In this document: positions 19,591 through 27,622 of the stretch, one piece after another
Numbering within the stretch: the first letter of the stretch is position 1
Layout of the letters: each line of letters starts with the position of its first letter
From: Pseudomonas paeninsulae
GTDB lineage: Bacteria; Pseudomonadota; Gammaproteobacteria; Pseudomonadales; Pseudomonadaceae
DNA length: 64,000 nt
NCBI RefSeq assembly: GCF_035621475.1
Contig: NZ_CP141799.1
Span: 342,001-406,000 of the forward strand
Direction: 5' to 3'
Made by a program: the position numbers and the translations under genes
Notes under the pieces: generated by a model
The model's database searches: none
Seen by the model: only the letters and a program-made list of their open reading frames with translations
What the model was told of the DNA's origin: nothing

Positions 19591-20106
19591 ATGCAGAAGA
19601 TTCTGGTCAGTCGCTGTCTGCTTGGCCACCGCGTGCGTTATGACGGTGGCGCCCACGGCCCCTTCGATCTGCTCCAGCGCTGGCAGGCCGAGGGCCGGGT
19701 GGTCGCGCTCTGCCCGGAGGTCGCCGGCGGTTTGCCGACGCCTCGACCCGCGGCGGAAATCCCCTCAGGCCAAGGCGCGCAGGTGCTCGACGGCCTGCTG
19801 CCGGTACTGACCATCGATGGCGGGAACGTCACGGCGGCCTTTGTCGCCGGCGCCGAACAGGCGCTGGCGCTGGTCCAGCAGCACGGCATCCGCCTGGCGT
19901 TGCTCAAGGCGCGCAGCCCGTCGTGCGGCAACCTGGAAAACTACGACGGCAGTTTCAGCGGCCGCAAGGTTGCAGGCGAAGGCGTCACGGCGGCCCTGCT
20001 CAAGCGTTCGGGCGTGCAGGTGTTCAGCGAGGAGCAGTTGCCCGCAGCGGCGTTGGCCCTGGCGAGGCTGGAAGATACTGACAGTGGAACGATCGAGTCA
20101 GGCTAG
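19591..20106 (+). CDS. DUF523 protein, TudS-type thiouracil desulfurase family
   Basis: 171 residues, start ATG 19591 with GGGAGGA. The family's three conserved cysteines are present: Cys9 in SRCLLGHRVRYDG, Cys41 in ALCPEVAGGLPTPR and Cys112 in ARSPSCG. In TudS these hold a [4Fe-4S] cluster that removes sulfur from thiouracil. Substrate here is unproven. It is followed after 37 bases by the DUF4399 gene on the same strand. Confidence 0.8.
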   Translation: MQKILVSRCLLGHRVRYDGGAHGPFDLLQRWQAEGRVVALCPEVAGGLPTPRPAAEIPSGQGAQVLDGLLPVLTIDGGNVTAAFVAGAEQALALVQQHGIRLALLKARSPSCGNLENYDGSFSGRKVAGEGVTAALLKRSGVQVFSEEQLPAAALALARLEDTDSGTIESG

Positions 20107-20143
20107 GGTCGACTTCAGGGACTTGTTACCTGAGGGATCTACT

Positions 20144-20578
20144 ATGAAAACATTACGCACTGGTTTCGGACTTGCCGCGGCGCTGCTAAGCGCCTCGGGC
20201 TTAGCCCTGGCGGCCGTGCCACATACTGCGGCGCCCAGCGGAGCGGCGGTGTACTTTATCGAGCTTGCCGACGGCGCTACGGTCGGCCAAACATTCACCG
20301 TCAAGTTCGGCCTCAAGGGCATGGGTGTGGCGCCGGCAGGTATTGACGCGCCGGCCACTGGGCACCATCACCTGCTGATCGACCTGGAGGACGCCCCGGC
20401 GATGAACCAGCCGCTGGCGATGACCGACAGCCTGCGTCATTTTGGCAAGGGCCAGACCGAGACCGAACTCAGCCTGCCGCCAGGGACACACACCTTGCAA
20501 TTGCTGGTGGGCGACAACAACCATGTGCCGCTGGTCCCGCCGGTGATCTCGAAGAAAATCACGGTGACCGTGCAGTAG
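20144..20578 (+). CDS. Periplasmic DUF4399 protein
   Basis: 144 residues with a signal peptide (MKTLRTGFGLAAALLSASGL, cleavage near ALA-AVP). The mature domain has VYFIELADGATVGQTFTVKFGLKGMGVAPAG, the His-rich GHHHLLIDL and LPPGTHTLQLLVGD, all DUF4399 features, with a beta-sandwich likely. The GHHH motif suggests metal binding but this is not shown. Start ATG 20144 has GAGGGA. A strong terminator lies 12 bases downstream. Confidence 0.8.
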   Translation: MKTLRTGFGLAAALLSASGLALAAVPHTAAPSGAAVYFIELADGATVGQTFTVKFGLKGMGVAPAGIDAPATGHHHLLIDLEDAPAMNQPLAMTDSLRHFGKGQTETELSLPPGTHTLQLLVGDNNHVPLVPPVISKKITVTVQ

Positions 20579-20590
20579 CATCGCGAGCAT

Positions 20591-20622
20591 GAAAAAGGGA
20601 GGCCAAATGGCCTCCCTTTTTC
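20591..20622. terminator. Bidirectional terminator between DUF4399 gene and serA
   Basis: 14-base perfect arms (GAAAAAGGGAGGCC 20591-20604, GGCCTCCCTTTTTC 20609-20622) around an AAAT loop. T-runs flank it on both strands, so it can end both convergent transcripts. Confidence 0.88.
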
Positions 20623-20637
20623 GTTACCCGGCGGCGC

Positions 20638-21867
20638 TTAGAACAACACGCGGCTACGGATGGTGCCGTTGACGTGTTGCAGCTTCTCCAGCGCCAGGTC
20701 GGAGTAGTCGGCGTCGACGTCGATCACCACATAGCCAACCTTGGCGTTGGTCTGCAGGAACTGACCGGAGATGTTGATGCCGTTTTCGGCGAACACCTTG
20801 TTGATCTCGCTCATCACGCCCGGCACGTTCTGGTGAATGTGCAGCAGACGGTGCTTGCCCGGATGCGCCGGCAGGGCGACTTCGGGGAAGTTGACCGAGG
20901 ACACCGAGGTACCGTTGTCACTGTACTTGACCAGTTTCTCCGCCACTTCCAGGCCGATGTTGGCCTGGGCCTCGGCGGTGGAGCCGCCGATGTGCGGGGT
21001 CAGGATCACCCGATCGAGGCCGCGCAGCGGGCTCTCGAACTCTTCGTCGTTGGATTTCGGCTCGACCGGGAACACGTCGATGGCGGCGCCGATCAGGTGC
21101 TCGTCCCGGATCGCGGCGGCCAGGTGATCCAGCTTAACCACGGTGCCGCGAGCGGCGTTGATCAGGATGCCGCCCTTCTTCATGGCGCGGATTTCCCGCT
21201 CGCCGATCATCCACTGAGTAGATGGCAGCTCCGGCACGTGCAGGGAAATGATGTCGCACATGCCCAGCAGGTCGTGCAGCTTGGCAATCTGGGTGGCGTT
21301 GCCCAGCGGCAGCTTGGTCACGGTGTCGTAGAAGAACACCTGCATGCCGAGGGCTTCGGCCAGGACCGAGAGCTGGGTGCCGATCGAGCCGTAGCCGACG
21401 ATGCCGAGCTTCTTGCCGCGGATCTCGAAGGAGTTGGCTGCCGATTTGATCCAGCCGCCACGGTGGCAGGAGGCGTTCTTTTCCGGGATGCCGCGCAGCA
21501 GCAGGATGGCCTGGGCCAACACCAGTTCGGCCACCGAACGGGTGTTCGAGTAGGGCGCGTTGAATACCGCGATACCGCGTTCACGGGCGGCGTCGAGATT
21601 GACCTGGTTGGTGCCGATGCAGAAGCAGCCAACAGCCACCAGGCGACTGGCGCAATCGAAGACATCGGCGGTCAGCTGGGTGCGCGAGCGAATGCCGATG
21701 AAGTGCGCGTCGGCGATCTTTTCTTTCAGCTCGTCGTCTGACAGTGCGCCCTTGTGGTACTCGATGTTGGTGTAGCCGGCAGCCTTCAGGGTATCCACCG
21801 CATTCTGGTGGACGCCTTCGAGAAGAAGGAACTTGATCTTGCTCTTGTCGAGAGAGGTCTTGCTCAT
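20638..21867 (-). CDS. serA: D-3-phosphoglycerate dehydrogenase
   Basis: 409 residues from ATG 21867 (MSKTSLDKSKIKFLLLEGVH). The Rossmann motif GIVGYGSIGTQLSVLAEALG binds NAD. Catalytic residues lie in NAARGTVV, the EFESPLRGL region and TPHIGGSTAEAQ. A C-terminal ACT domain (HIHQNVPGVMSEINKVF onward) senses serine. It makes 3-phosphohydroxypyruvate for serine synthesis, and in Pseudomonas the reaction is coupled to 2-oxoglutarate reduction giving D-2-hydroxyglutarate. This explains the divergent dehydrogenase next door. Confidence 0.95.
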   Translation of the reverse strand: MSKTSLDKSKIKFLLLEGVHQNAVDTLKAAGYTNIEYHKGALSDDELKEKIADAHFIGIRSRTQLTADVFDCASRLVAVGCFCIGTNQVNLDAARERGIAVFNAPYSNTRSVAELVLAQAILLLRGIPEKNASCHRGGWIKSAANSFEIRGKKLGIVGYGSIGTQLSVLAEALGMQVFFYDTVTKLPLGNATQIAKLHDLLGMCDIISLHVPELPSTQWMIGEREIRAMKKGGILINAARGTVVKLDHLAAAIRDEHLIGAAIDVFPVEPKSNDEEFESPLRGLDRVILTPHIGGSTAEAQANIGLEVAEKLVKYSDNGTSVSSVNFPEVALPAHPGKHRLLHIHQNVPGVMSEINKVFAENGINISGQFLQTNAKVGYVVIDVDADYSDLALEKLQHVNGTIRSRVLF

Positions 21868-21965
21868 CGGAGTACCTGTTGTCCCACATAATGGTGTCAG
21901 GGAAAGAGGCCGGGCGCAGCCGGTCGCAGCTCGTAGATCGGCGCAGGAGCACGATTCACGGGGGG

Positions 21966-21981
21966 CGTATGCTAGCATACG
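21966..21981. promoter_or_regulatory. Palindromic candidate operator between serA and the D-2-hydroxyglutarate dehydrogenase gene
   Basis: CGTATGCTAGCATACG is a perfect 16-bp palindrome, further flanked by GGGG and CCCC. It sits in the 188-bp divergent gap, 99 bp from serA and 75 bp from the dehydrogenase start. It looks like a dimeric regulator site that could co-control the coupled pair; no regulator gene is nearby. Confidence 0.5.
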
Positions 21982-22055
21982 AGCCCCGCGAAACACCCAC
22001 CCCTGGCAGATGAAGCGTGCTCAGGGTGACCATGAATCGTTTGAGAGTTCCGTAG

Positions 22056-23450
22056 ATGACCAACCCTGCGCTGATCGAAGAGCTGAAGACCCTGGTTGAG
22101 CCTGGCAAGGTGCTGACCGACGCCGATTCCCTCAACGCCTACGGCAAGGATTGGACCAAGCACTTCGCCCCGGCTCCCTGTGCCATCGTATTTCCCAAGA
22201 GCATCGAGCAGGTGCAGGCCATCGTCCGTTGGGCCAACCAGCACAAGGTCGCTCTGGTGCCGTCGGGTGGCCGCACCGGGCTGTCGGCCGCTGCCGTCGC
22301 GGCCAACGGCGAAGTGGTGGTGGCCTTCGACTATATGAACCAGATTCTCGCTTTCAACGAATTCGACCGCAGCGTGGTCTGTCAGCCGGGCGTGGTGACC
22401 AAGCAGTTGCAGCTGTTCGCCGAAGAGCAGGGGCTGTACTACCCGGTCGATTTCGCCTCCAGCGGTTCGAGCCAGCTGGGCGGCAATATCGGCACCAATG
22501 CCGGTGGGATCAAGGTAATTCGCTACGGCATGACCCGCAACTGGGTGGCCGGCCTGAAGGTGGTCACCGGTACCGGCGAGCTGCTGGAGCTGAACAAGGA
22601 CCTGATCAAGAACGCCACTGGCTACGACCTGCGCCAGCTGTTTATCGGCGCCGAAGGCACCCTGGGCTTCGTGGTCGAGGCCACCATGCGCCTCGATCGT
22701 ACGCCGCAGAACCTCACCGCCATGGTCTTCGGCGCGGCCGACTTCGACTCGATCATGCCGGTGCTGCACGCCTTCCAGAACAAACTGGACCTGACCGCCT
22801 TCGAGTTCTTCTCCGACAAGGCCCTGGCCAAGGTCATGGGCCGCGGCGATGTGCCGGTGCCGTTCGAGACCGACTGTCCGTTCTATGCGCTGCTGGAGTT
22901 CGAAGCCAGCAGCGAGGAAGTGGCCGATGCCGCTCTCGCCACCTTCGAGCATTGCGTCGAGCAGGGCTGGGTGCTCGACGGGGTGATGAGCCAGAGTGAG
23001 CAGCAACTGCAAAACCTGTGGAAGCTGCGCGAATACATCTCCGAGACCATCAGCCACTGGACCCCGTACAAGAACGACATCTCGGTCACCGTGTCGAAAG
23101 TGCCGGCCTTCCTGCATGAGATCGATGCCATCGTCGCTGAGCACTACCCGGACTTTGAGATCGTCTGGTTCGGCCACATCGGCGACGGCAATCTGCACCT
23201 GAATATCCTCAAACCGGAGAATCTGTCCAAGGACGAGTTCTTCGCCAAGTGTGCGACGGTGAACAAGTGGGTGTTCGAGACCGTGCAGAAGTACAACGGC
23301 TCGATCAGCGCCGAACACGGCGTCGGCATGACCAAGCGCGACTACCTGCACTACAGCCGCTCCGAGGCGGAGATCGGTTACATGAAGGCGATCAAGGCGG
23401 TATTCGATCCCAACGGCATCATGAATCCTGGCAAGATCTTCCCGGTCTGA
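22056..23450 (+). CDS. FAD-binding D-2-hydroxyglutarate dehydrogenase
   Basis: 464 residues, vanillyl-alcohol-oxidase superfamily. The FAD-binding PCMH domain has VALVPSGGRTGLS and PVDFASSGSSQLGGNIGTNAGG. The C-terminal catalytic domain has VWFGHIGDGNLHLNIL (metal/substrate His) and SAEHGVGMTKRDYL. It oxidises D-2-hydroxyglutarate made by SerA back to 2-oxoglutarate, passing electrons to the electron-transfer flavoprotein. The divergent placement with serA supports this over glycolate or D-lactate dehydrogenase. Start ATG 22056. Confidence 0.88.
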   Translation: MTNPALIEELKTLVEPGKVLTDADSLNAYGKDWTKHFAPAPCAIVFPKSIEQVQAIVRWANQHKVALVPSGGRTGLSAAAVAANGEVVVAFDYMNQILAFNEFDRSVVCQPGVVTKQLQLFAEEQGLYYPVDFASSGSSQLGGNIGTNAGGIKVIRYGMTRNWVAGLKVVTGTGELLELNKDLIKNATGYDLRQLFIGAEGTLGFVVEATMRLDRTPQNLTAMVFGAADFDSIMPVLHAFQNKLDLTAFEFFSDKALAKVMGRGDVPVPFETDCPFYALLEFEASSEEVADAALATFEHCVEQGWVLDGVMSQSEQQLQNLWKLREYISETISHWTPYKNDISVTVSKVPAFLHEIDAIVAEHYPDFEIVWFGHIGDGNLHLNILKPENLSKDEFFAKCATVNKWVFETVQKYNGSISAEHGVGMTKRDYLHYSRSEAEIGYMKAIKAVFDPNGIMNPGKIFPV

Positions 23451-23485
23451 CCGTTACTGCGCTTGGCCATGCCGCGTTGGCGTGC

Positions 23486-23530
23486 CCGGAAAAATGCTCA
23501 TTGGCAGCAGCCAGCTCTGCTGTTTTCCGG
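23486..23530 (+). other. Hairpin downstream of D-2-hydroxyglutarate dehydrogenase
   Basis: CCGGAAAA (23486-23493) pairs with TTTTCCGG (23523-23530), and CAGCAG (23505-23510) with CTGCTG (23517-23522) inside, leaving a bulge on the 5' side. It is 36 bases past the stop and may act as a transcript end; there is no U-run beyond. Confidence 0.45.
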
Positions 23531-23560
23531 ATACACCGCCGCGCTTAAACGGACACGAGC

Positions 23561-23585
23561 GTAGGGCGGGTTGCACCCGCCCTAC
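23561..23585. repeat. Short REP-like palindrome
   Basis: GTAGGGCGGGT and ACCCGCCCTAC are perfect 11-base arms with a TGC loop. This is the common Pseudomonas intergenic motif, lying 51 bases before the next start. Confidence 0.7.
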
Positions 23586-23636
23586 ACGCACGCTCCCACA
23601 AAGAGCCGCGCACCGCATTCCCATAAGGAGTCGCCC

Positions 23637-24302
23637 ATGAGTTACCAGCACCAGTACGTCGACGGCACCCATATCCATTTCCCCATGGGCAAGGTGGTGT
23701 GCATCGGCCGCAACTACGCCGAACACGCCAAGGAACTGAACAACCCGCTGCCGAGCGAGCCCTTGCTGTTCATCAAGGCCGGCAGCTGCGTGGTGCCGCT
23801 GGATGAGGGATTTGTCATTGCCGACGAGCGCGGCGCGGTGCATTACGAGGCGGAAATTGCCGTGCTGATCGGCAAGCCGTTGTCGCGCACGCCGAATGCC
23901 GAAGAAGTGCTGGACGCCATATCCGGCTTCGCCCCGGCCCTCGACCTGACCCTGCGCGACTTGCAGGCCAAGCTCAAGGAGCAGGGCTACCCCTGGGAAA
24001 TCGCCAAATCCTTCGACGGTGCCTGCGTGCTGGCGCCCTTCGTGCCGGGCGATGCCGTGGAAGACCTGAGCGACATCGGTATCCGCCTGAGCATCAACGG
24101 CGAAGTGCGTCAGGACGGCAACAGTCGCGATATGCTCAACCCGATTCTGCCGATGATCCAGCACATCGCCGGTCACTTCAGCCTGCAGCCGGGCGACGTG
24201 ATCCTCACCGGTACGCCGGTCGGAGTCGGCCCGTTGCACAAGGGCGACGAGCTGGTGCTCGAGCTGGTCGGTCACGCGCGCTTTGCCAGTCGCGTGCTGT
24301 AA
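23637..24302 (+). CDS. Fumarylacetoacetate hydrolase-family protein
   Basis: 221 residues from ATG 23637 with AAGGAG at 23625-23630. It has the FAH fold: VVCIGRNYAEHAKEL at the N-terminus, metal-binding acidic residues in HYEAEIAVLIGK, and DLTLRDLQAKLKEQGYPWEIAKSFD, then GDVILTGTPVGVGPL. Close relatives (YcgM type) act as acylpyruvate hydrolases or oxaloacetate decarboxylases; the specific substrate cannot be chosen here. It stands alone between repeats. Confidence 0.88.
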   Translation: MSYQHQYVDGTHIHFPMGKVVCIGRNYAEHAKELNNPLPSEPLLFIKAGSCVVPLDEGFVIADERGAVHYEAEIAVLIGKPLSRTPNAEEVLDAISGFAPALDLTLRDLQAKLKEQGYPWEIAKSFDGACVLAPFVPGDAVEDLSDIGIRLSINGEVRQDGNSRDMLNPILPMIQHIAGHFSLQPGDVILTGTPVGVGPLHKGDELVLELVGHARFASRVL

Positions 24303-24317
24303 CGGACTATGTATATA

Positions 24318-24339
24318 AGGGGCGCCTGGAGGCGCCCCT
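24318..24339 (+). terminator. Hairpin after FAH-family gene
   Basis: Nine-base arms AGGGGCGCC and GGCGCCCCT with a TGGA loop, 15 bases after the stop. There is no U-tract, so it is a weak or factor-dependent terminator. Confidence 0.5.
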
Positions 24340-24404
24340 ATGGTAATCGAACCTCAAGCCTTGCTCGCTAGTCTGATGGTCATGCTTATCTCGAGTCGTG
24401 CCCA

Positions 24405-25337
24405 ATGCCTGCCCCGTTCTTTCGTTTCATGCGCCCGCGCCGGTTGCTGCTGCTGTTGCTGGTTGTCGTCACGGCGTGGCTGATCAATTTCCTGCGGCTG
24501 GATGAGCGCGCCTGGTTCTGGCTCGAGGAAGGCCGCCTGAGTGTTGCCGAGCAGCAGGCGAGCATCTGGCTGCCGGGCTATCGGGCCGTCGTGCAGGGCA
24601 AGTCGCTGGCCGGCCTGGAACGGGATGAAACCTCAGGGCTGACCTACAACCCCGCCAGCGACACGCTGTTTACCGTGACCGGCAAGCACCCGCAACTGGT
24701 CGAATTGTCGCTGGACGGCGAGGTGCTGCGGCGTATCCCGCTCAGCGGTTTTTCCGACCCCGAAGGTGTCGAGGTCATCTCCGGTGGCCGCTTGGCAATC
24801 ATCGATGAGCGCCGGCGCAGCATGACGGCGTTCACTCTCGACGACGACACGCTAAGCCTCGATGCCGGGGATTATCCATCGTTCGACCTGGGCTTTGCCG
24901 ATGCCGGCAACAAGGGCTTCGAGGGGATTGCCTGGGACTCGCTCAATCAGCGCGTGCTGCTCGGCAAGGAGCGCGGTCCGCTGGGAGTGTTCAGCTTGTC
25001 GTTAGCCGGCGAAGACGGTGCCGCCGGGACGCTGCAGGCGTTGCCCTCGAAGCGCGCGTTCGTGCGCGATATTTCTTCGTTGAGTTTCGATGCGCGCAGC
25101 GGTCACACCTTGGTGCTTTCCGACGAGTCGCGTCTGCTGCTGGAGCTGGATAGCCATGGCCAGCCAGTCAGCTTCATCAGCCTGATCGGCGGTCTCAACG
25201 GTCTGCACCAGAGCATCAAGCAGGCCGAAGGGGTGACCATGGATGCGGCGGGCAATATCTACATCGTCGGCGAACCCAACCTGCTCTATGTGTTCAGCAA
25301 GGACGCGCCGGTGGTGCTGCCCAGGCAGATCGATTAA
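24405..25337 (+). CDS. SdiA-regulated-domain (YjiK-like) protein
   Basis: 310 residues. One N-terminal membrane helix follows a basic stretch (PRRLLLLLLVVVTAWLINFL), then a beta-propeller domain with motifs ETSGLTYNPASDTLFTVTGK, GFSDPEGVEVISGGRLAIIDE, NKGFEGIAWD and AEGVTMDAAGNIYIVGEPN. This is the SdiA-regulated/YjiK family, probably periplasmic and anchored. The repeated DPEG, FEGIA and AEGVT blades suggest calcium or ligand loops, but no activity is known. Confidence 0.8.
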   Translation: MPAPFFRFMRPRRLLLLLLVVVTAWLINFLRLDERAWFWLEEGRLSVAEQQASIWLPGYRAVVQGKSLAGLERDETSGLTYNPASDTLFTVTGKHPQLVELSLDGEVLRRIPLSGFSDPEGVEVISGGRLAIIDERRRSMTAFTLDDDTLSLDAGDYPSFDLGFADAGNKGFEGIAWDSLNQRVLLGKERGPLGVFSLSLAGEDGAAGTLQALPSKRAFVRDISSLSFDARSGHTLVLSDESRLLLELDSHGQPVSFISLIGGLNGLHQSIKQAEGVTMDAAGNIYIVGEPNLLYVFSKDAPVVLPRQID

Positions 25338-25350
25338 GCGTTCCGACGCC

Positions 25351-25424
25351 TTCGAACAATCCGCAATCCGTAGGGTGTACTCGCCGCAGGCAGTGCACCG
25401 AGGTTGATCGGTGCGGCGCAAATC
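25351..25424 (+). repeat. Dispersed 74-bp repeat, copy 1
   Basis: Runs from TTCGAACAATCCGCAATCCG through CTCGCCGCAGGCAGTGCACC to GGTGCGGCGCAAATC. It is nearly identical to the copy 133 bp downstream and inverted relative to 12789-12833. It fills the gap between the YjiK-like gene and rpiA. Confidence 0.8.
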
Positions 25425-25483
25425 CTGGCGGGTTGTCGCTGCGCTCCGAAGCCGCCCTACGGTCCCCGGACGTATCGCCGGAT

Positions 25484-25557
25484 TTCGAGCAACCCGCAAT
25501 CCGTAGGGTGCACTCGCCGCAGGCAGTGCACCGAGGTTGATCGGTGCGGCGCAAATC
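25484..25557 (+). repeat. Dispersed 74-bp repeat, copy 2
   Basis: Direct copy of 25351-25424 with about four base differences (TTCGAGCAACCC for TTCGAACAATCC, GTGCACT for GTGTACT). Between the copies lies GCCGCCCTACGG, the complement of the CCGTAGGG within the repeat. Confidence 0.8.
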
Positions 25558-25594
25558 TAGCTCCCCTTACGTATCCGGCCAGATCGCCGAGTGT

Positions 25595-26266
25595 TCAGCG
25601 GGTCAGGGTTTGCACCCCGTCGGCCGTGCCCAGTAGCAACAAGTCCGCCGGACGGGCGGCGAACAGGCCATTGGTGACCACGCCGACGATGTTGTTGATC
25701 TGCGCTTCCAGCTCGCGCGGGTTGACGATGGACAGGTTGTAGACGTCGAGGATCTGGTTGCCATTGTCGGTACTCACGCCCTCGCGATACACCGGGTCGC
25801 CACCGAGTTTGACCAGCTCGCGGGCGACATGGCTGCGCGCCATCGGAATCACTTCCACCGGCAGTGGGAAGGCGCCCAGTACCGGCACCAGCTTGCTGGC
25901 GTCGGCGATGCAGATAAAGGTCTTGGCCACGGCGGCGACAATTTTCTCGCGGGTCAGGGCGGCGCCGCCGCCCTTGATCAGGTTGAGGTGCTCGTCGCTT
26001 TCATCGGCGCCATCGACATAGAACTCCAGATCGCTAACGACATTCAGTTCATAGACCGGAATGCCATGGCCTTTCAGGCGTGCAGCGGTGGCTTCGGAGC
26101 TGGCCACGGCGCCGTCGAACTCGGCCTTGTGTTGGGCCAATGCATCGATAAAGCAGTTGGCCGTGGAGCCAGTGCCGATCCCGACGACGCTCTTGGCGTC
26201 GAGCTTGGGGAGGATGAAGTCGACGGCAGCCTGGGCGACTGCTTGCTTGAGTTGATCCTGGTTCAT
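25595..26266 (-). CDS. rpiA: Ribose-5-phosphate isomerase A
   Basis: 223 residues from ATG 26266. Family signature motifs are [17 protein letters not shown] (phosphate loop), [27 protein letters not shown] (catalytic Asp and Glu region), [21 protein letters not shown] and NGLFA. It interconverts ribose-5-phosphate and ribulose-5-phosphate. It is monocistronic on the minus strand; the 25558-25594 stretch after its stop shows no clear terminator. Confidence 0.95.
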   Translation of the reverse strand: MNQDQLKQAVAQAAVDFILPKLDAKSVVGIGTGSTANCFIDALAQHKAEFDGAVASSEATAARLKGHGIPVYELNVVSDLEFYVDGADESDEHLNLIKGGGAALTREKIVAAVAKTFICIADASKLVPVLGAFPLPVEVIPMARSHVARELVKLGGDPVYREGVSTDNGNQILDVYNLSIVNPRELEAQINNIVGVVTNGLFAARPADLLLLGTADGVQTLTR

Positions 26267-26347
26267 CACGGTCTCTGCGCCTGCGTGGAGTTCGAAGGCG
26301 CGAATTATAGCCGCATGCGGATAAAATCCTCGCCCTCTGCACGACGG

Positions 26348-27622
26348 CTACGAGGCCTCGCGATACGGATTGCGCGGATCGTGCAGCCAGTCGAGGAATG
26401 GCTTGCCGGTGTCCTGCGCCACCATCTCGATGCAGTCCTCGACCGGGCAGGTGATCTGACACAGATTGCAGCCCACGCATTCGTCGTCGATCACCTCGTA
26501 TTTGTGAGTGCCGTCGGCCTGCTTGAGGCTGGCGATGGCCTGGTGCGCGGTGTCTTCGCAGGCGATGTGGCAGCGGCCGCAGCCGATGCAGGCGTCCTGG
26601 TCGATCTTGGCGATCACCTGGTAGTTGATGTCCAGGTACTTCCAGTCGGTGGTGTTGCCGACCGCGCGGCCGGAGAAATCCTTGAGGCTGGCATAGCCCT
26701 GGCTGTCCATCCAGCGCGACAGGCCGTCCTGCATCTCCTCGACGATGCGAAAGCCATGCAGCATGGCGGCGGTGCACACCTGTACCGCGCCGCAGCCGAG
26801 CGCCACGAACTCGGCCGCGTCACGCCAGCTGCCGATGCCGCCAATGCCGCAGATCGGCAGGCCGCGGGTCTCGGGGTCGCGGGCGATCTCGGCGACCATG
26901 TTCAGGGCGATTGGCTTGACCGCCGAACCACAGTAGCCGCCGTGGGTGCTCTGGCTGCCGACGATGGGGTTGGCAACCATGCGCTCCAGGTCGACGCTGG
27001 TGATCGAGTTGATGGTGTTAATCAGCGACACCGCATCGGCGCCGGCGCGATAGGCGGCGCGGGCGGCCAGGCGCACGTCGGTGATGTTCGGCGTGAGTTT
27101 GACGATCACCGGCAGTGAGCAGTAGGTCTTGCACCAGCGGGTGACCCGTTCGACATATTCCGGTACCTGGCCGACCGCCGCGCCCATACCGCGCTCGGGC
27201 ATGCCGTGGGGGCAGCCGAAGTTCAGTTCGATGCCGTCGCAGCCGGTAGCCTCCACCAGCGGCAGGATAGCCTTCCAGGATTGCTCGACGCAGGGCACCA
27301 TCAGCGAGACGATCATTGCGCGGTCCGGCCAGTCCTTCTTCACCTGGGTGATTTCGCGCAGGTTGATCTCCAGAGAGCGGTCGGTGATCAGCTCGATATT
27401 GTTGAAGCCGAGCACCTCGCGGTTGGCGCCGTAGTGCGCCGAATAGCGCGACGACACGTTGACCGCCGCCGGGTCTTCGCCGAGGGTCTTCCAGACCACC
27501 CCGCCCCAGCCGGCCTCGAAGGCGCGGACCACGTTGTAGGCCTTGTCGGTGGGCGGCGCGCTGGCCAGCCAGAACGGGTTGGGTGCTTTGATGCCGGCGA
27601 ATTCGATGGATAGATCAGCCAT
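26348..27622 (-). CDS. preA: NAD-dependent dihydropyrimidine dehydrogenase subunit PreA
   Basis: 424 residues. An FMN-binding dihydroorotate-dehydrogenase-like barrel begins LSIEFAGIKAPNPFWLASAPPT and includes the catalytic cysteine loop NFGCPHGMPERGMGAAVG. Two C-terminal [4Fe-4S] clusters are seen in CIGCGRCHIAC and CVGCNLCQITCPVEDC. With PreT it reduces uracil and thymine to the dihydro forms using NAD(P)H. The ATG directly abuts the preT stop (TAAATG), indicating tight coupling. Confidence 0.95.
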   Translation of the reverse strand: MADLSIEFAGIKAPNPFWLASAPPTDKAYNVVRAFEAGWGGVVWKTLGEDPAAVNVSSRYSAHYGANREVLGFNNIELITDRSLEINLREITQVKKDWPDRAMIVSLMVPCVEQSWKAILPLVEATGCDGIELNFGCPHGMPERGMGAAVGQVPEYVERVTRWCKTYCSLPVIVKLTPNITDVRLAARAAYRAGADAVSLINTINSITSVDLERMVANPIVGSQSTHGGYCGSAVKPIALNMVAEIARDPETRGLPICGIGGIGSWRDAAEFVALGCGAVQVCTAAMLHGFRIVEEMQDGLSRWMDSQGYASLKDFSGRAVGNTTDWKYLDINYQVIAKIDQDACIGCGRCHIACEDTAHQAIASLKQADGTHKYEVIDDECVGCNLCQITCPVEDCIEMVAQDTGKPFLDWLHDPRNPYREAS

